A stretch of 64,000 bases of DNA, from positions 2,319,501 through 2,383,500 of the forward strand of contig NZ_CP089981.1 of NCBI RefSeq assembly GCF_021389975.1, given 5' to 3'. The notes under the pieces were generated by a model. That model did not search any database. It worked only from the letters and a program-made list of their open reading frames with translations, and was not told the origin of the DNA. The position numbers were made by a program, and so were the translations under genes. Source of the stretch: Fulvivirga ulvae (GTDB lineage Bacteria > Bacteroidota > Bacteroidia > Cytophagales > Cyclobacteriaceae). The first letter of the stretch is position 1, and every line of letters begins with the position of its first letter. This document shows, piece after piece, positions 35,450 to 44,546 of this stretch.

Positions 35450-36784
35450 TCATCTTTTAACAGCCCTTTGTGTATTAACAAAGCCGGTGCTGATCCAGCC
35501 TGTAATATTCTCTGAAGTAACGATATATTCAAAACCATTGTACCTGGCCAGTAGCTTTAAGTTATCGGGCGGCGTCAGGCGTGCCCTTGGCACACTTGTA
35601 CTGTCCGGGGCTGAAAATATTTCCACGGTTCGTCGCAGAGTTATTTCCGGACCGCCGGTTATAGGCTCAGTCAAATTTTTATAGATATAACCCTCTTGTT
35701 TATCCGGCAACTGAGCTCTGTACCAACTGTTACTTTCCCCGGTAATAAGCAGAAAATTATTTTGGTACAGTTCACTTTGTACACCATATTGCATGCCTGG
35801 CCCCTTTCTGAGATTTACTTTTTGAGCAATTACTTTATACGGTTTTCTAAAAGTCACCGTGTCAATGGGTGTTTTTTCCAAACTCTTCTCCATGGTTTGA
35901 ACGAATCCCAAAGGATTGATCGCGCCTTGTTGATAAATGCCAAAATGCAGGTGCGGAGCGGTGTATTTGGCATTCCCGGTATTGCCTACCAGTCCTAAAG
36001 TGTCACCGGTTTTCACCATCTTCCCCGAATTTACTAACTGGCTGTCCAGGTGTGCAAAGTAATAATTGAGATTTCGTTTTATATCTTTCATCCAGATCAC
36101 GTTTCCCCCAAGGTTGGTATTTCCTACACGGACAATGACGCCATTGGCAGGAGCAATTACCGGTGTGCCACGACGGGCAAATATGTCTATCCCTTCATGT
36201 GATCTGAGACCACCATCGCGAGGGTCTCCGAAAATACTCTGAATAGAGAGGTTGGTAGCCCCGGTAACCGGGTTTTTTAGAATTGGCGACACTGAGATTG
36301 TAAGAGTATAATAGAAATCTACAAGTAGTTCGGGCTGTATCCTCAAAAGACAGGATCGGCCTGCTTTGAATTCATACTCCAGATTGTTGCCGGAGTCGCC
36401 ATGAGCCACCTGTTCCCACTGTCCGTTGGTACTGTTTTCGAAAAGGTCAACAAAAAGGGTGGCTTCACCGTTTCTTACGGCCTCTAGGGCCACCGTTAGC
36501 TTTTGTCCGCTTTTTATACGAAACCTATAGGCGTGTGCATCTGGTCTGGAAGCCTGGAAATAACCTGCTTCTGTATGAGGAAGAGAAACAGACAGAGAGT
36601 CTTGAAAAGCTTCTTTACCTGCCCTTAGCCATTGTCGGGCAAGCGCTGTTTTCTGTAATTCTGTTTTTTCTAAAAGCTTCTTATATTCTTCATAGGGTGT
36701 ATTGCCTGAGAATACATCTTTTACTTTTTTGAAGCCATTGCATGACAGAAGAATAAGCGTACATAAAACTATCAATAGCCGCAT
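35450..36784 (-). CDS. M23-family peptidase lipoprotein with SH3-like domain
   Basis: A 444-residue lipoprotein (lipobox ILLSC, Cys15) that should cut peptidoglycan cross-links. After a beta domain with similarity to bacterial pre-peptidase folds (~60-165), the M23 domain (~180-300) carries HEGIDIFARRGTP (His and Asp ligands), FAHLDSQ and an intact APHLHFGIY. One SH3-like domain (~315-370; VNLRKGPGMQYG) and a second degenerate one (~375-440) follow and would bind the wall. It starts 23 bases after uvrA and is probably cotranscribed with it. Confidence 0.85.
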   Translation of the reverse strand: MRLLIVLCTLILLSCNGFKKVKDVFSGNTPYEEYKKLLEKTELQKTALARQWLRAGKEAFQDSLSVSLPHTEAGYFQASRPDAHAYRFRIKSGQKLTVALEAVRNGEATLFVDLFENSTNGQWEQVAHGDSGNNLEYEFKAGRSCLLRIQPELLVDFYYTLTISVSPILKNPVTGATNLSIQSIFGDPRDGGLRSHEGIDIFARRGTPVIAPANGVIVRVGNTNLGGNVIWMKDIKRNLNYYFAHLDSQLVNSGKMVKTGDTLGLVGNTGNAKYTAPHLHFGIYQQGAINPLGFVQTMEKSLEKTPIDTVTFRKPYKVIAQKVNLRKGPGMQYGVQSELYQNNFLLITGESNSWYRAQLPDKQEGYIYKNLTEPITGGPEITLRRTVEIFSAPDSTSVPRARLTPPDNLKLLARYNGFEYIVTSENITGWISTGFVNTQRAVKR

Positions 36785-36807
36785 GTAAAACTAACAGGCG
36801 GAGTTTA

Positions 36808-39618
36808 CTAAAGTTTTTCTTTTAAAAATTCTGCTGTGTGATTGTTTTCAAGCTTGATCATATCTTCAGGAACTCCGGCAAAACAAACATTGCCGCCACG
36901 CTCTCCCCCTTCAGGCCCCATATCAATGATCCAGTCCGCAGACTTGATCACTTCCATATTATGCTCTATGATAATGACACTATGCCCTTGCTCTACTAAT
37001 GCATTGATGGAGTAGAGCAACTTGGTGATGTCATGAAAGTGGAGGCCAGTAGTGGGTTCATCAAAAATGAACAGAATATGATCTTTGCTGTCCCTGGAAT
37101 TTTTACCCAGGTAAGATGCCAGCTTAACCCTTTGCGCCTCACCTCCACTAAGCGAACTTGAAGACTGCCCCAGGCCTATGTAGCCCAGGCCTACATCGAA
37201 AAGCGGCTGAAGCTTATTAAGTATGGGGGCTTTGTCCGCAAAAAACTCAAGACTTTCTTCAACAGTAAGATCCAGTACATCGGCAATATTTTTCCCATCG
37301 TATTCTATGTCCAGAATCTCCTGCTTGAATCTTTTACCTTTGCAGCTTTCGCAGGTAAGGAAGATGTCTGCCATAAACTGCATTTCAATTTTAACCACAC
37401 CTTCACCCTGACAGGTTTCGCAGCGGCCCCCGTCTACGTTAAATGAGAAATGGGAAGGCTTATAGCCTCTTTGCTTAGCCAAAGGCTGATCAGCAAATAA
37501 TTGACGGATAGCATCATAGGCTTTAACATAGGTTACAGGGTTAGAGCGCGATGATTTTCCGATAGGGTTCTGGTCAACAAATTCTATCTGGGTGATTTTT
37601 TCATAATCGCCTTCAAGCTTGTCAAATTTACCGGTAGCCTCTGAAACCGTGCCTAATATTTTTCCCACTCCCGGATAAAGGATTTTTTTAACCAGCGTGG
37701 ACTTGCCTGATCCGCTTACACCTGTAATCACCGTAAGGACACCCAGGGGAAACTGCGCGCTGACATTTTTCAGATTGTTCTCTATGGCCCCGGATACTTT
37801 AACCGAATCCTTCCATTTTCTGCGGTGGCTGGGGACCGGTATTTTTTCTGTGCCCAGCAGATATTTGGCTGTATAAGAGTCAGAACCATCAAGATCGGTT
37901 ATTTTACCTTGAAATACCAACTCTCCACCGTGGATCCCTGCATCAGGACCAATATCTATAATCTGGTCTGCAGCCTTCATCACCTCCTCTTCATGCTCCA
38001 CCACGATCACCGTATTGCCCATATTTCGCAGCGATTCCAGTACACCAACCAGTCTTTTAGTATCACGAGGATGAAGGCCAATGCTGGGTTCGTCGAGTAT
38101 GTACATAGAGCCCACCAGGGCACTTCCCAGTGAGGTAGCCAATTTTATTCGCTGAAACTCACCTCCTGAAAGGGTGGATGTCATCCTGTTTAAGGTCAGG
38201 TACCCCAGGCCAACACGCTCGATATAAGACAGGCGGTTGTTGATTTCTTTTAAGAGCCTTCGAGCGATGGCTTCTTCATGTTTGGAAAGCTTTATGCCAT
38301 TGAAAAACTCAATGACCCTTTCTATTGGCATCAAAACCAGGTCTGTAATGGACTTTTCGTTGATTTTCACATAAGAGGCATCTTTTCTCAACCTTGTTCC
38401 ACGGCAGTCCGGACAGGTGGTGCGTCCGCGGTATCTTGAAAGAAGTACCCGGTACTGAATTTTGTGAGTCTTTGTTTCAAGATGCCTGAAGAACTCATTC
38501 AGACCTTTAAAATATTCATTTCCTGTCCATAGAATTTCTTTTTCCTTTTCACTTAGCTCATTATACTGTCTGTGGATAGGAAAATCGAAACGGATGCCAT
38601 CTTTTAACAAAGGAGAGAGCCATTTTTTCATGGTTTCGCTTCTCCATGGAGCAATGGCACCTTCATATACCGATAAGCTTTTATCAGGAATTACCAGGTC
38701 TGTATCAATACCTAAAACCTTGCCAAAGCCCTCGCACGTCCTGCAGGCTCCATAAGGATTATTGAAACTGAAAAAGTTGACATTTGGCTCATGAAAACGC
38801 ATACCATCAGCCTCAAACCGGTCTGAAAAGTTACTTCTTCCCTTTCCTGTAATATGGATATAACAATCACCGATCCCTTCAAAATATGCTGTCTGTACGG
38901 AGTCTGCAAGGCGGAACTGCGTATCCTCATCTTCCGGTTTTACAACTGCCCTGTCAATGAGTATTTCCAAATCAGGAGCTTTGCCGAGGCTCTTTACATT
39001 TTTAAGCTGCTCTTCTATAAAAACGACCTCTTCATTGTTCATGATTCGGGTATAGCCTTTACTTAGCAATATCTTAAGCTCCTGCTCTATGGTTCGTTCT
39101 TTATGGAGCTTGAGAGGGCAGGTAACCATCACCTTTGTACCCTCCTCATGTTGGTTAATAAATTTTACTACGTCGGAAACGGTATCTTTTGATACTTTTT
39201 GACCACTAATGGGGGAGTATGTGACCCCTATGCGGGCAAACAGCAGCTTTAGATAGTCATAGATTTCCGTGGTCGTACCTACGGTTGATCGCGGATTTCT
39301 GGTATTCACTTTTTGCTCAATGGCAATAGCAGGAGACACCCCTCGTATATAATCTACTTCGGGCTTTTCCATGCGTCCCAAAAACTGCCGGGCATATGAG
39401 CTCAGACTTTCAACATACATCCTTTGCCCTTCTGCAAACAGGGTATCAAAAGCCAGGGAAGACTTTCCTGAACCGGAAAGACCTGTGATCACTACGAGTT
39501 TATTTCTCGGTATGGCTACACTGAGATTTTTGAGGTTATTAACCCTGGCACGTTTAATAATGATGTGCTCCTTGGGGTTTAGGTTATCTAAAAGTTTTTC
39601 TGTTTCGGCGTTTTGCAT
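36808..39618 (-). CDS. uvrA: Excinuclease ABC subunit A
   Basis: Damage-recognition ATPase of nucleotide excision repair. The 936-residue protein has two ABC modules: Walker A GLSGSGKSS (Lys52) and GVSGSGKST, signature motifs STLSGGEFQRI and SSLSGGEAQRV, and Walker B-type LDEPSIGLHP and FDEPTTGLHF. Zinc-binding cysteine pairs appear in CRTCEGFG, CPDCRGTR, CETCQGEG and CESCKGKR. ATG 39618 is used; a TTG 12 bases upstream is less likely. A minus-strand TATCTTTG (39635-39628) stands 9 bases upstream and could be the -7 element of a short-leader promoter. Confidence 0.96.
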   Translation of the reverse strand: MQNAETEKLLDNLNPKEHIIIKRARVNNLKNLSVAIPRNKLVVITGLSGSGKSSLAFDTLFAEGQRMYVESLSSYARQFLGRMEKPEVDYIRGVSPAIAIEQKVNTRNPRSTVGTTTEIYDYLKLLFARIGVTYSPISGQKVSKDTVSDVVKFINQHEEGTKVMVTCPLKLHKERTIEQELKILLSKGYTRIMNNEEVVFIEEQLKNVKSLGKAPDLEILIDRAVVKPEDEDTQFRLADSVQTAYFEGIGDCYIHITGKGRSNFSDRFEADGMRFHEPNVNFFSFNNPYGACRTCEGFGKVLGIDTDLVIPDKSLSVYEGAIAPWRSETMKKWLSPLLKDGIRFDFPIHRQYNELSEKEKEILWTGNEYFKGLNEFFRHLETKTHKIQYRVLLSRYRGRTTCPDCRGTRLRKDASYVKINEKSITDLVLMPIERVIEFFNGIKLSKHEEAIARRLLKEINNRLSYIERVGLGYLTLNRMTSTLSGGEFQRIKLATSLGSALVGSMYILDEPSIGLHPRDTKRLVGVLESLRNMGNTVIVVEHEEEVMKAADQIIDIGPDAGIHGGELVFQGKITDLDGSDSYTAKYLLGTEKIPVPSHRRKWKDSVKVSGAIENNLKNVSAQFPLGVLTVITGVSGSGKSTLVKKILYPGVGKILGTVSEATGKFDKLEGDYEKITQIEFVDQNPIGKSSRSNPVTYVKAYDAIRQLFADQPLAKQRGYKPSHFSFNVDGGRCETCQGEGVVKIEMQFMADIFLTCESCKGKRFKQEILDIEYDGKNIADVLDLTVEESLEFFADKAPILNKLQPLFDVGLGYIGLGQSSSSLSGGEAQRVKLASYLGKNSRDSKDHILFIFDEPTTGLHFHDITKLLYSINALVEQGHSVIIIEHNMEVIKSADWIIDMGPEGGERGGNVCFAGVPEDMIKLENNHTAEFLKEKL

Positions 39619-39627
39619 AGTGGTCGG

Positions 39628-39635
39628 CAAAGATA
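39628..39635 (-). promoter_or_regulatory. Likely -7 element of uvrA
   Basis: Minus-strand TATCTTTG matches TAnnTTTG and would give a leader of only a few bases before ATG 39618. No clear TTTG at the -33 position. Confidence 0.4.
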
Positions 39636-39758
39636 CTATACAATTAACAGATAAAGAATGTTACACTATAGTTAGTAAAAAATTGAGAAGCAGAATAGGC
39701 AAGCTTAACAGTCACTCAGAAAGGGGCTTGGATTTTAATGCTTACGTACTTATATAAT

Positions 39759-39801
39759 GGTTGGCAAACGGGTTATGCCTCAGCAAACACAATTGCCAAC
39801 C
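39759..39801. repeat. Nine-base perfect inverted repeat downstream of the acidic protein gene
   Basis: GGTTGGCAA (39759-39767) and TTGCCAACC (39793-39801) flank a 25-base loop. It lies 24 bases beyond the stop codon at 39826. There is no T-run on either strand, so it may be a protein-binding site or a factor-dependent end rather than an intrinsic terminator. Confidence 0.4.
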
Positions 39802-39825
39802 TGATTAAGGCCCTGCGATTATTAG

Positions 39826-40122
39826 CTAGCCTTCAAAATCGGGATCGTAATCGTCCCCAACATCGATATCGTCCTCATCTTCCATGTTGTCGTCCTCATC
39901 CACTTCCAGGTCATATTCTCCTTCGCTGTTTTTGGTAACGGCGATTTTTACCAGGTACATGGTATCATCTGTTTCGAGAGGAACAACAAAGAAAGGCTCA
40001 TTTTTTGCGTTTGTCAAACGCATCAAATTGCTTTCAAAACCTTCTGGATATTTCTTTTTAAGCAGGGATTTTAAAGTCGGATCCAAGTTCTCAAGACTTT
40101 TGATTACTCTCTTCTTTTCCAT
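39826..40122 (-). CDS. Small protein with highly acidic tail, function unknown
   Basis: A 98-residue cytoplasmic protein. The N-terminal ~70 residues are a compact alpha/beta-like domain (SLLKKKYPEGFESNLMRLTNAKNEPFFVVPLETDDTMYLVKIAV); the last ~27 are almost all Asp, Glu and Asn. Similar small acidic-tail proteins are frequent in Bacteroidota and are sometimes labelled DNA primase without a basis visible here. The tail could mimic nucleic acid or bind basic partners (inference). It is divergent from the sigma factor gene, with a 274-base gap. Confidence 0.6.
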   Translation of the reverse strand: MEKKRVIKSLENLDPTLKSLLKKKYPEGFESNLMRLTNAKNEPFFVVPLETDDTMYLVKIAVTKNSEGEYDLEVDEDDNMEDEDDIDVGDDYDPDFEG

Positions 40123-40280
40123 TTGAGTTATTAACCTTCATTTAGCTGTTTTGTTCCGGGTGGAAAAGTAATAAAAGATTTATCATTCAATAAAATATTA
40201 TTCTGAAAAATTTTAGTTTTTTACAAAAAAATGAAGATGGCAGGCGCTGATATGCGAAGAAAAATTTATTGACGAAAATT

Positions 40281-40313
40281 TTTGCATGTTATTTGTTTAA
40301 TTCTTTACATTTG
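40281..40313 (+). promoter_or_regulatory. Promoter of the sigma factor operon
   Basis: TTTG (40281-40284) and TACATTTG (40306-40313) are separated by 21 bases, a full match to the Bacteroidota housekeeping consensus. Transcription would start near 40318, giving a leader of about 80 bases before ATG 40397. Confidence 0.6.
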
Positions 40314-40396
40314 AAATTCCTGAAAAACTATTCAAAATTTAAACCCCGGGCAACAATATGATATAGACCTCTACGTTAACTAAATTGTAATACTTA

Positions 40397-40996
40397 ATGG
40401 AGAATTATAAGATCAGTGATAGTAAGTTGGTATCACTTTACAAGCAAGGTAACGAAGAGGCATTCGAACAGTTGCTCAAGCGGCATAAAGCCCGCATCTA
40501 TACTACTATATACCTCATTGTAAAGGATAATTATGTGGCAGAAGATCTCTTGCAGGAGACCTTTGTGAAAGCAATTAACACGATCAAGGGAGGCAGATAT
40601 AACGAAGAAGGTAAATTTCTGCCCTGGATAACCAGGATAGCCCATAACCTTTCAATAGATTATTTCAGAAAGGAGAAGAGGTATCCTACAATGATACTTG
40701 AAGATGGTAGCAAAGTCTTCAATGCTTTGGAATTTGCAGAAGACTCTATAGAGTCTGTACAAATAAAAAATGATACACATTCTAAGCTGAGGGATTTGAT
40801 ACAAGAGTTACCTGAAGCACAGAAAGAGGTATTACTAATGAGGCATTACATGGATATGAGTTTTCAGGAAATAGCTGAAAATACAGGAGTAAGCATTAAC
40901 ACTGCTTTGGGAAGAATGCGATATGCCCTCATTAACCTGAGGAAGAAAATGAAACAATACAATATTGCCTATGACCAAGACATTTACCCAAGATGA
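40397..40996 (+). CDS. ECF-type RNA polymerase sigma factor
   Basis: A 199-residue sigma-70 family protein with region 2 (~10-95; RIYTTIYLIVKDNYVAEDLLQETFVKA, LPWITRIAHNLSIDYFRKEKR) and region 4 (~130-190; LPEAQKEVLLMRHYMDMSFQEIAENTGVS). No region 1 or 3, so it belongs to the ECF group. It starts an apparent operon with an overlapping small gene, nth and a glycosyltransferase. Regulon unknown. The promoter itself is of housekeeping type, so simple autoregulation through an ECF promoter is not obvious. Confidence 0.88.
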   Translation: MENYKISDSKLVSLYKQGNEEAFEQLLKRHKARIYTTIYLIVKDNYVAEDLLQETFVKAINTIKGGRYNEEGKFLPWITRIAHNLSIDYFRKEKRYPTMILEDGSKVFNALEFAEDSIESVQIKNDTHSKLRDLIQELPEAQKEVLLMRHYMDMSFQEIAENTGVSINTALGRMRYALINLRKKMKQYNIAYDQDIYPR

Positions 40997-41207
40997 TGTA
41001 ATCAGGTATGTTTATGATGAAATTTCCGGAGAAGATCGTGAAGAAATAAAACAAGCGATCATCTGCGATTCTGAACTACAGGACCTGTATAAAGAACTTG
41101 TTGCCATAAAAAGACAATTAGATCAAAGCATGAAGTCGCCTTCCGATAAGGTGACAGAAAGTATTCTTAATTATTCAAAATCTTTAAATTTGCTCTCCAA
41201 CAAATGA
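40971..41207 (+). CDS. Small protein overlapping the sigma factor gene, possible anti-sigma factor
   Basis: A 78-residue, mostly helical protein (TQDDVIRYVYDEISGEDREE, LYKELVAIKRQLDQS) resembling the N-terminal helical part of anti-sigma proteins, where 'LxxYlxgElsxeer' is common. It lacks the zinc motif HxxxCxxC and any membrane segment. ATG 40971 lies 26 bases inside the sigma gene's 3' end, so translation is coupled. Role as partner of the sigma factor is inferred from position and helical pattern only. Confidence 0.6.
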   Translation: MTKTFTQDDVIRYVYDEISGEDREEIKQAIICDSELQDLYKELVAIKRQLDQSMKSPSDKVTESILNYSKSLNLLSNK

Positions 41208-41211
41208 TGGA

Positions 41212-41862
41212 ATGCAGCGAAAAGAAAGATTTGAAAAGTTTGTAGAATATTTTACCACTCATCAGCCTGATGCGGAAACCGAGCTAAACTACGGTAATCC
41301 GTTTGAGTTACTTATTGCTGTGATATTGAGCGCGCAGTGTACTGATAAGCGAATAAATCAGGTAACGCCTGCGCTGTTTGCTGACTTCCCAACTCCGGAA
41401 CACCTTGCAGCCAGTCACTTTGATGAGCTTTTTCCTTACATAAGGTCCGTTTCTTATCCCAATAACAAAACCAAACACCTGCTGGGTATGGCCAAAATGC
41501 TGGTTGAAGATTTCAACTCTGAAGTACCGGCAGATCTGAAGGAACTCCAAAAACTACCGGGGGTAGGCAGAAAAACAGCCAATGTAATAGCCTCAGTGAT
41601 CTATAACCAGCCTACTATGGCTGTGGATACTCATGTTTTTCGGGTATCCAAAAGATTAGGACTGGTCAACCAGAATGCAAAGACGCCACTGGAAGTAGAG
41701 AAACAACTGATAAAGAGTATCCCTGAAGAGTACATATCACGTGCACACCACTGGCTTATTTTGCATGGCAGGTATGTATGCCTCGCCCGAAAGCCCAAAT
41801 GTGAAGAATGTAAGATCACACATTTTTGCAGGTATTTTGAAAAAAACTACCTTCAGGTGTGA
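41212..41862 (+). CDS. nth: Endonuclease III (DNA glycosylase/AP lyase)
   Basis: Removes oxidised pyrimidines and nicks at abasic sites in base excision repair. The 216-residue protein has the helix-hairpin-helix LPGVGRKTANV with catalytic Lys121, Asp139 in VDTHVFRVS, and the [4Fe-4S] cluster cysteines 190, 197, 200 and 206 with C-x6-C-x2-C-x5-C spacing. Positions match the E. coli enzyme (Lys120, Asp138) almost exactly. It starts four bases after the small gene upstream, inside the sigma operon. Confidence 0.95.
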   Translation: MQRKERFEKFVEYFTTHQPDAETELNYGNPFELLIAVILSAQCTDKRINQVTPALFADFPTPEHLAASHFDELFPYIRSVSYPNNKTKHLLGMAKMLVEDFNSEVPADLKELQKLPGVGRKTANVIASVIYNQPTMAVDTHVFRVSKRLGLVNQNAKTPLEVEKQLIKSIPEEYISRAHHWLILHGRYVCLARKPKCEECKITHFCRYFEKNYLQV

Positions 41863-41868
41863 TTACCT

Positions 41869-43062
41869 ATGAAAGTTGTTATAATTCACCAGTATTATAA
41901 AACCCCGGATGAAGGTGGTGCTATACGCTCATACTACATTGCAAGGCATTTGGCTGCTTTGGGACACGAGGTGAATGTGATCACTGCTTTTAATAACAGG
42001 AAATACAAGGTTAAAAATGAGGGGCCGGTTACGGTACATTATCTGCCTGTTTACTATACCAACCATTTAAGTTTTTCGAGCCGCATTCATGCATTTTACC
42101 GGTTTGTGAGAAAATCGATTGATCTCCTGAAAAAATTGCAACCGGTCGATCTCAACTATGTGATCACTACACCCCTTACCACCGGCCTGATAGCACAATA
42201 TGCGAAGCGGAAATATGGAACCCCATATTTTTTTGAGGTGGGAGACCTTTGGCCTGATGCTCCCGTAAGCCTGGGGGTGCTAAAGAACCATCTCTTAAAA
42301 AAGCTTGCTTATAAACTTGAAGAAACCAGTTATATAAATGCCTGCGAAATAGTGGCTTTGTCGCCTGATATCAAAACTGCCATAGAGCAAAAGGTACCTG
42401 GCAAGAATGCGGAGGTAATTACAAATTTTGCCGATACCACATTTTTTGCTCCGGAAGACAAAAGAGAAAGCCTTTTAAAAAAATTTAATACACGGGGTAA
42501 GTTTGTAGTAACTTATACAGGTACAGTGGGTATGGCCAATCATCTGGAGTACTTACTTGATGTTGCAGCGGTAGCTCAGGAAGAAGGGAAAAACATTCAA
42601 TTTCTGATAGCCGGTTCTGGTGCCCGATGGGAAGCTATCAGGCAGCAAGCATTAGACCGCGACCTTCGGCATATTACCTTTATTGATTTTTTGGACAAGG
42701 AGGGGGTTAAAGAGGTCCTCAATATATCTGACGCTGTTTTTATATCATTTAAAAATGCCCCGGTACTGGCCACCGGTAGTCCAAATAAATTCTTTGATGG
42801 TCTGGCTGCCGGGAAAGTGATTGTAATTAATTTTAAAGGATGGATCAGTACATTGGTTAAAAAACATCAATGTGGCTTCAGTTATGCGCCGGAAGATCCC
42901 CGGGCTTTTTTAGATCAGGTAGAACAGTATATTAACGACAGTCAACTTTTACATGAAGCTCAGGCACGGTCGAGACAGCTGGCGGGGCAGTTTACACCTG
43001 CGGTACAATTGGAGAAACTTACTTTATTGATAGAAAAATTTAATCAGGCTCAGCGCCCATAG
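41869..43062 (+). CDS. Glycosyltransferase family 4 protein (WcaI/WbuB-like)
   Basis: A 397-residue GT-B enzyme that probably adds a sugar to a lipid-linked or exported glycan. N-terminal donor-side loop HQYYKTPDEGGAIRSYYIARHLAALGHEV; C-terminal nucleotide-sugar part with FVVTYTGTVGMANHLEYLLD, FLIAGSGARWE and the SPNKFFDGLAAGKVIV motif typical of the WbuB-like subgroup. No signal peptide. It lies six bases after nth and is probably cotranscribed, and its 3' end overlaps malQ by 13 bases in convergent orientation. Sugar and acceptor unknown. Confidence 0.85.
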   Translation: MKVVIIHQYYKTPDEGGAIRSYYIARHLAALGHEVNVITAFNNRKYKVKNEGPVTVHYLPVYYTNHLSFSSRIHAFYRFVRKSIDLLKKLQPVDLNYVITTPLTTGLIAQYAKRKYGTPYFFEVGDLWPDAPVSLGVLKNHLLKKLAYKLEETSYINACEIVALSPDIKTAIEQKVPGKNAEVITNFADTTFFAPEDKRESLLKKFNTRGKFVVTYTGTVGMANHLEYLLDVAAVAQEEGKNIQFLIAGSGARWEAIRQQALDRDLRHITFIDFLDKEGVKEVLNISDAVFISFKNAPVLATGSPNKFFDGLAAGKVIVINFKGWISTLVKKHQCGFSYAPEDPRAFLDQVEQYINDSQLLHEAQARSRQLAGQFTPAVQLEKLTLLIEKFNQAQRP

Positions 43063-44546
43063 ATAGCGTTAAGTGATTTCAGTTTTAGTTCAAGCGCCGA
43101 AGTAAGCTGCCCCGGGGCCATCCTCCAGCGCCAGTTGTCCGATGCAGTACCCGGCCTGTTCATTATGGCCTCACCCCCAAGCCCAAGTATATCCTGCATA
43201 GGGATTATAACAAGATCTGCCACCGACATCAGGCACATTCTTTGAAATAGTTCGGCTATATTATTGTGTGTGAGCCTCCTCCCAAGATATGCAGACAGGC
43301 GTTTCTTCTCCTGTTTGGAGATATGCTGAAACCAACCACATACCGTATTGTTGTCATGTGTACCCGTATAGACTACATTATTTGAGTGATGATTATGTGG
43401 AATATATGGATTAGTGGCCATATTGTCGCCAAACGCAAACTGCAATACCTTCATTCCGGGGAGCTCAAACCTGTCCCGAAGCTTATGAACACCTTCATCC
43501 AGCAGGCCAAGGTCTTCAGCAATAAAAGGCAGGTCCGGATAAACCTCTTTAATGGTTTTAAAAAAAGCATTCCCGGGCGTTTTTTGCCAACGTCCGTTGA
43601 TAGCAGTATCATCTCCGGCAGGAACATCCCAATAGGCCGAGAAAGCTCTGAAATGATCGAACCGTAAGATATCAAAAAGCAACATGTTTTGCCTGACGCG
43701 TAGCATCCACCAGTTAAAGTTGTCTTTTTGGAGTGTATGCCAGTCATAGATGGGCGTACCCCATAGCTGGCCGGTTTCACTGAAATAATCCGGAGGCACC
43801 CCTGACACGCTAACAGGCTTTTTCTGTTTGTCCAGTTTAAAATATTTGGCATTCGCCCAGCAGTCTGCACTGTCATAGCTTACATAGAACGGAATATCTC
43901 CTATGAACCGGATATTCTTTTCACGGGCGTGACCGATCAGGTTTTGCCACTGGCTGAAAAAAAGAAACTGTAAAAATTTCTCTTTCTCAATATTCTCTTC
44001 CAGCTCCTCCTTCAGTTTTTTCAAAGCAGTCGGCTTCCTGTCGCGCAGTTCTTCGGGCCAGTCCATCCACCCCTTATGGTTGAGGTGGGCCTTGACAGCC
44101 ATAAAAAGGGCATAGTCTTCCAGCCAGGACTTGTTTTTTTCACAAAACCTCTGGAAGGGCTTATGACTGTTTTTCCCTGCCCTAAATTTATTCCAGGCTT
44201 TTTCCAACAGGCTCTTTTTGAATTTTATAACCTCTGCAAATGCTACACGATCTTGAAGGAACTGAAAATTATGCTTCAGGTCAGACTTTGTTAAATAACC
44301 CTCTTTGAACAAAAGCTCAGGACTGATGAGCAATATATTGCCTGCAAATGCTGAGGGGCTGCTATACGGCGAGTTACCCAAGTGATATTCAGTGGGGTTT
44401 AACGGAAGTATTTGCCAGAATCTTTGTCCTGCATTGTTAAGGAAATCTATAAATTCATAGGCCGTGGGGCCCATATCGCCTATGCCGTACGGAGAAGGCA
44501 GTGAGGTTATATGGAGCAATATGCCGCTGCTTCTGTCAAACTTCAT
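43050..44546 (-). CDS. malQ: 4-alpha-glucanotransferase (amylomaltase, GH77)
   Basis: Transfers alpha-1,4-glucan segments between maltooligosaccharides, releasing glucose. The 498-residue length is that of the compact GH77 type. Active-site residues: nucleophile Asp297 (LRFDHFRAF), acid/base Glu344 (FIAEDLG) and Asp398 (GTHDNNT). It is the last gene of the treZ-DUF3536-treY-malQ operon, overlapping treY by 11 bases. In this setting it can lengthen short maltooligosaccharides so that TreY can use them. Confidence 0.93.
   Translation of the reverse strand: MKFDRSSGILLHITSLPSPYGIGDMGPTAYEFIDFLNNAGQRFWQILPLNPTEYHLGNSPYSSPSAFAGNILLISPELLFKEGYLTKSDLKHNFQFLQDRVAFAEVIKFKKSLLEKAWNKFRAGKNSHKPFQRFCEKNKSWLEDYALFMAVKAHLNHKGWMDWPEELRDRKPTALKKLKEELEENIEKEKFLQFLFFSQWQNLIGHAREKNIRFIGDIPFYVSYDSADCWANAKYFKLDKQKKPVSVSGVPPDYFSETGQLWGTPIYDWHTLQKDNFNWWMLRVRQNMLLFDILRFDHFRAFSAYWDVPAGDDTAINGRWQKTPGNAFFKTIKEVYPDLPFIAEDLGLLDEGVHKLRDRFELPGMKVLQFAFGDNMATNPYIPHNHHSNNVVYTGTHDNNTVCGWFQHISKQEKKRLSAYLGRRLTHNNIAELFQRMCLMSVADLVIIPMQDILGLGGEAIMNRPGTASDNWRWRMAPGQLTSALELKLKSLNAIYGR

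Noticed and set aside
39826..40122. Naming the acidic small protein a DNA primase
   Set aside because: Similar proteins sometimes bear that label, but no primase motif is visible in 98 residues.
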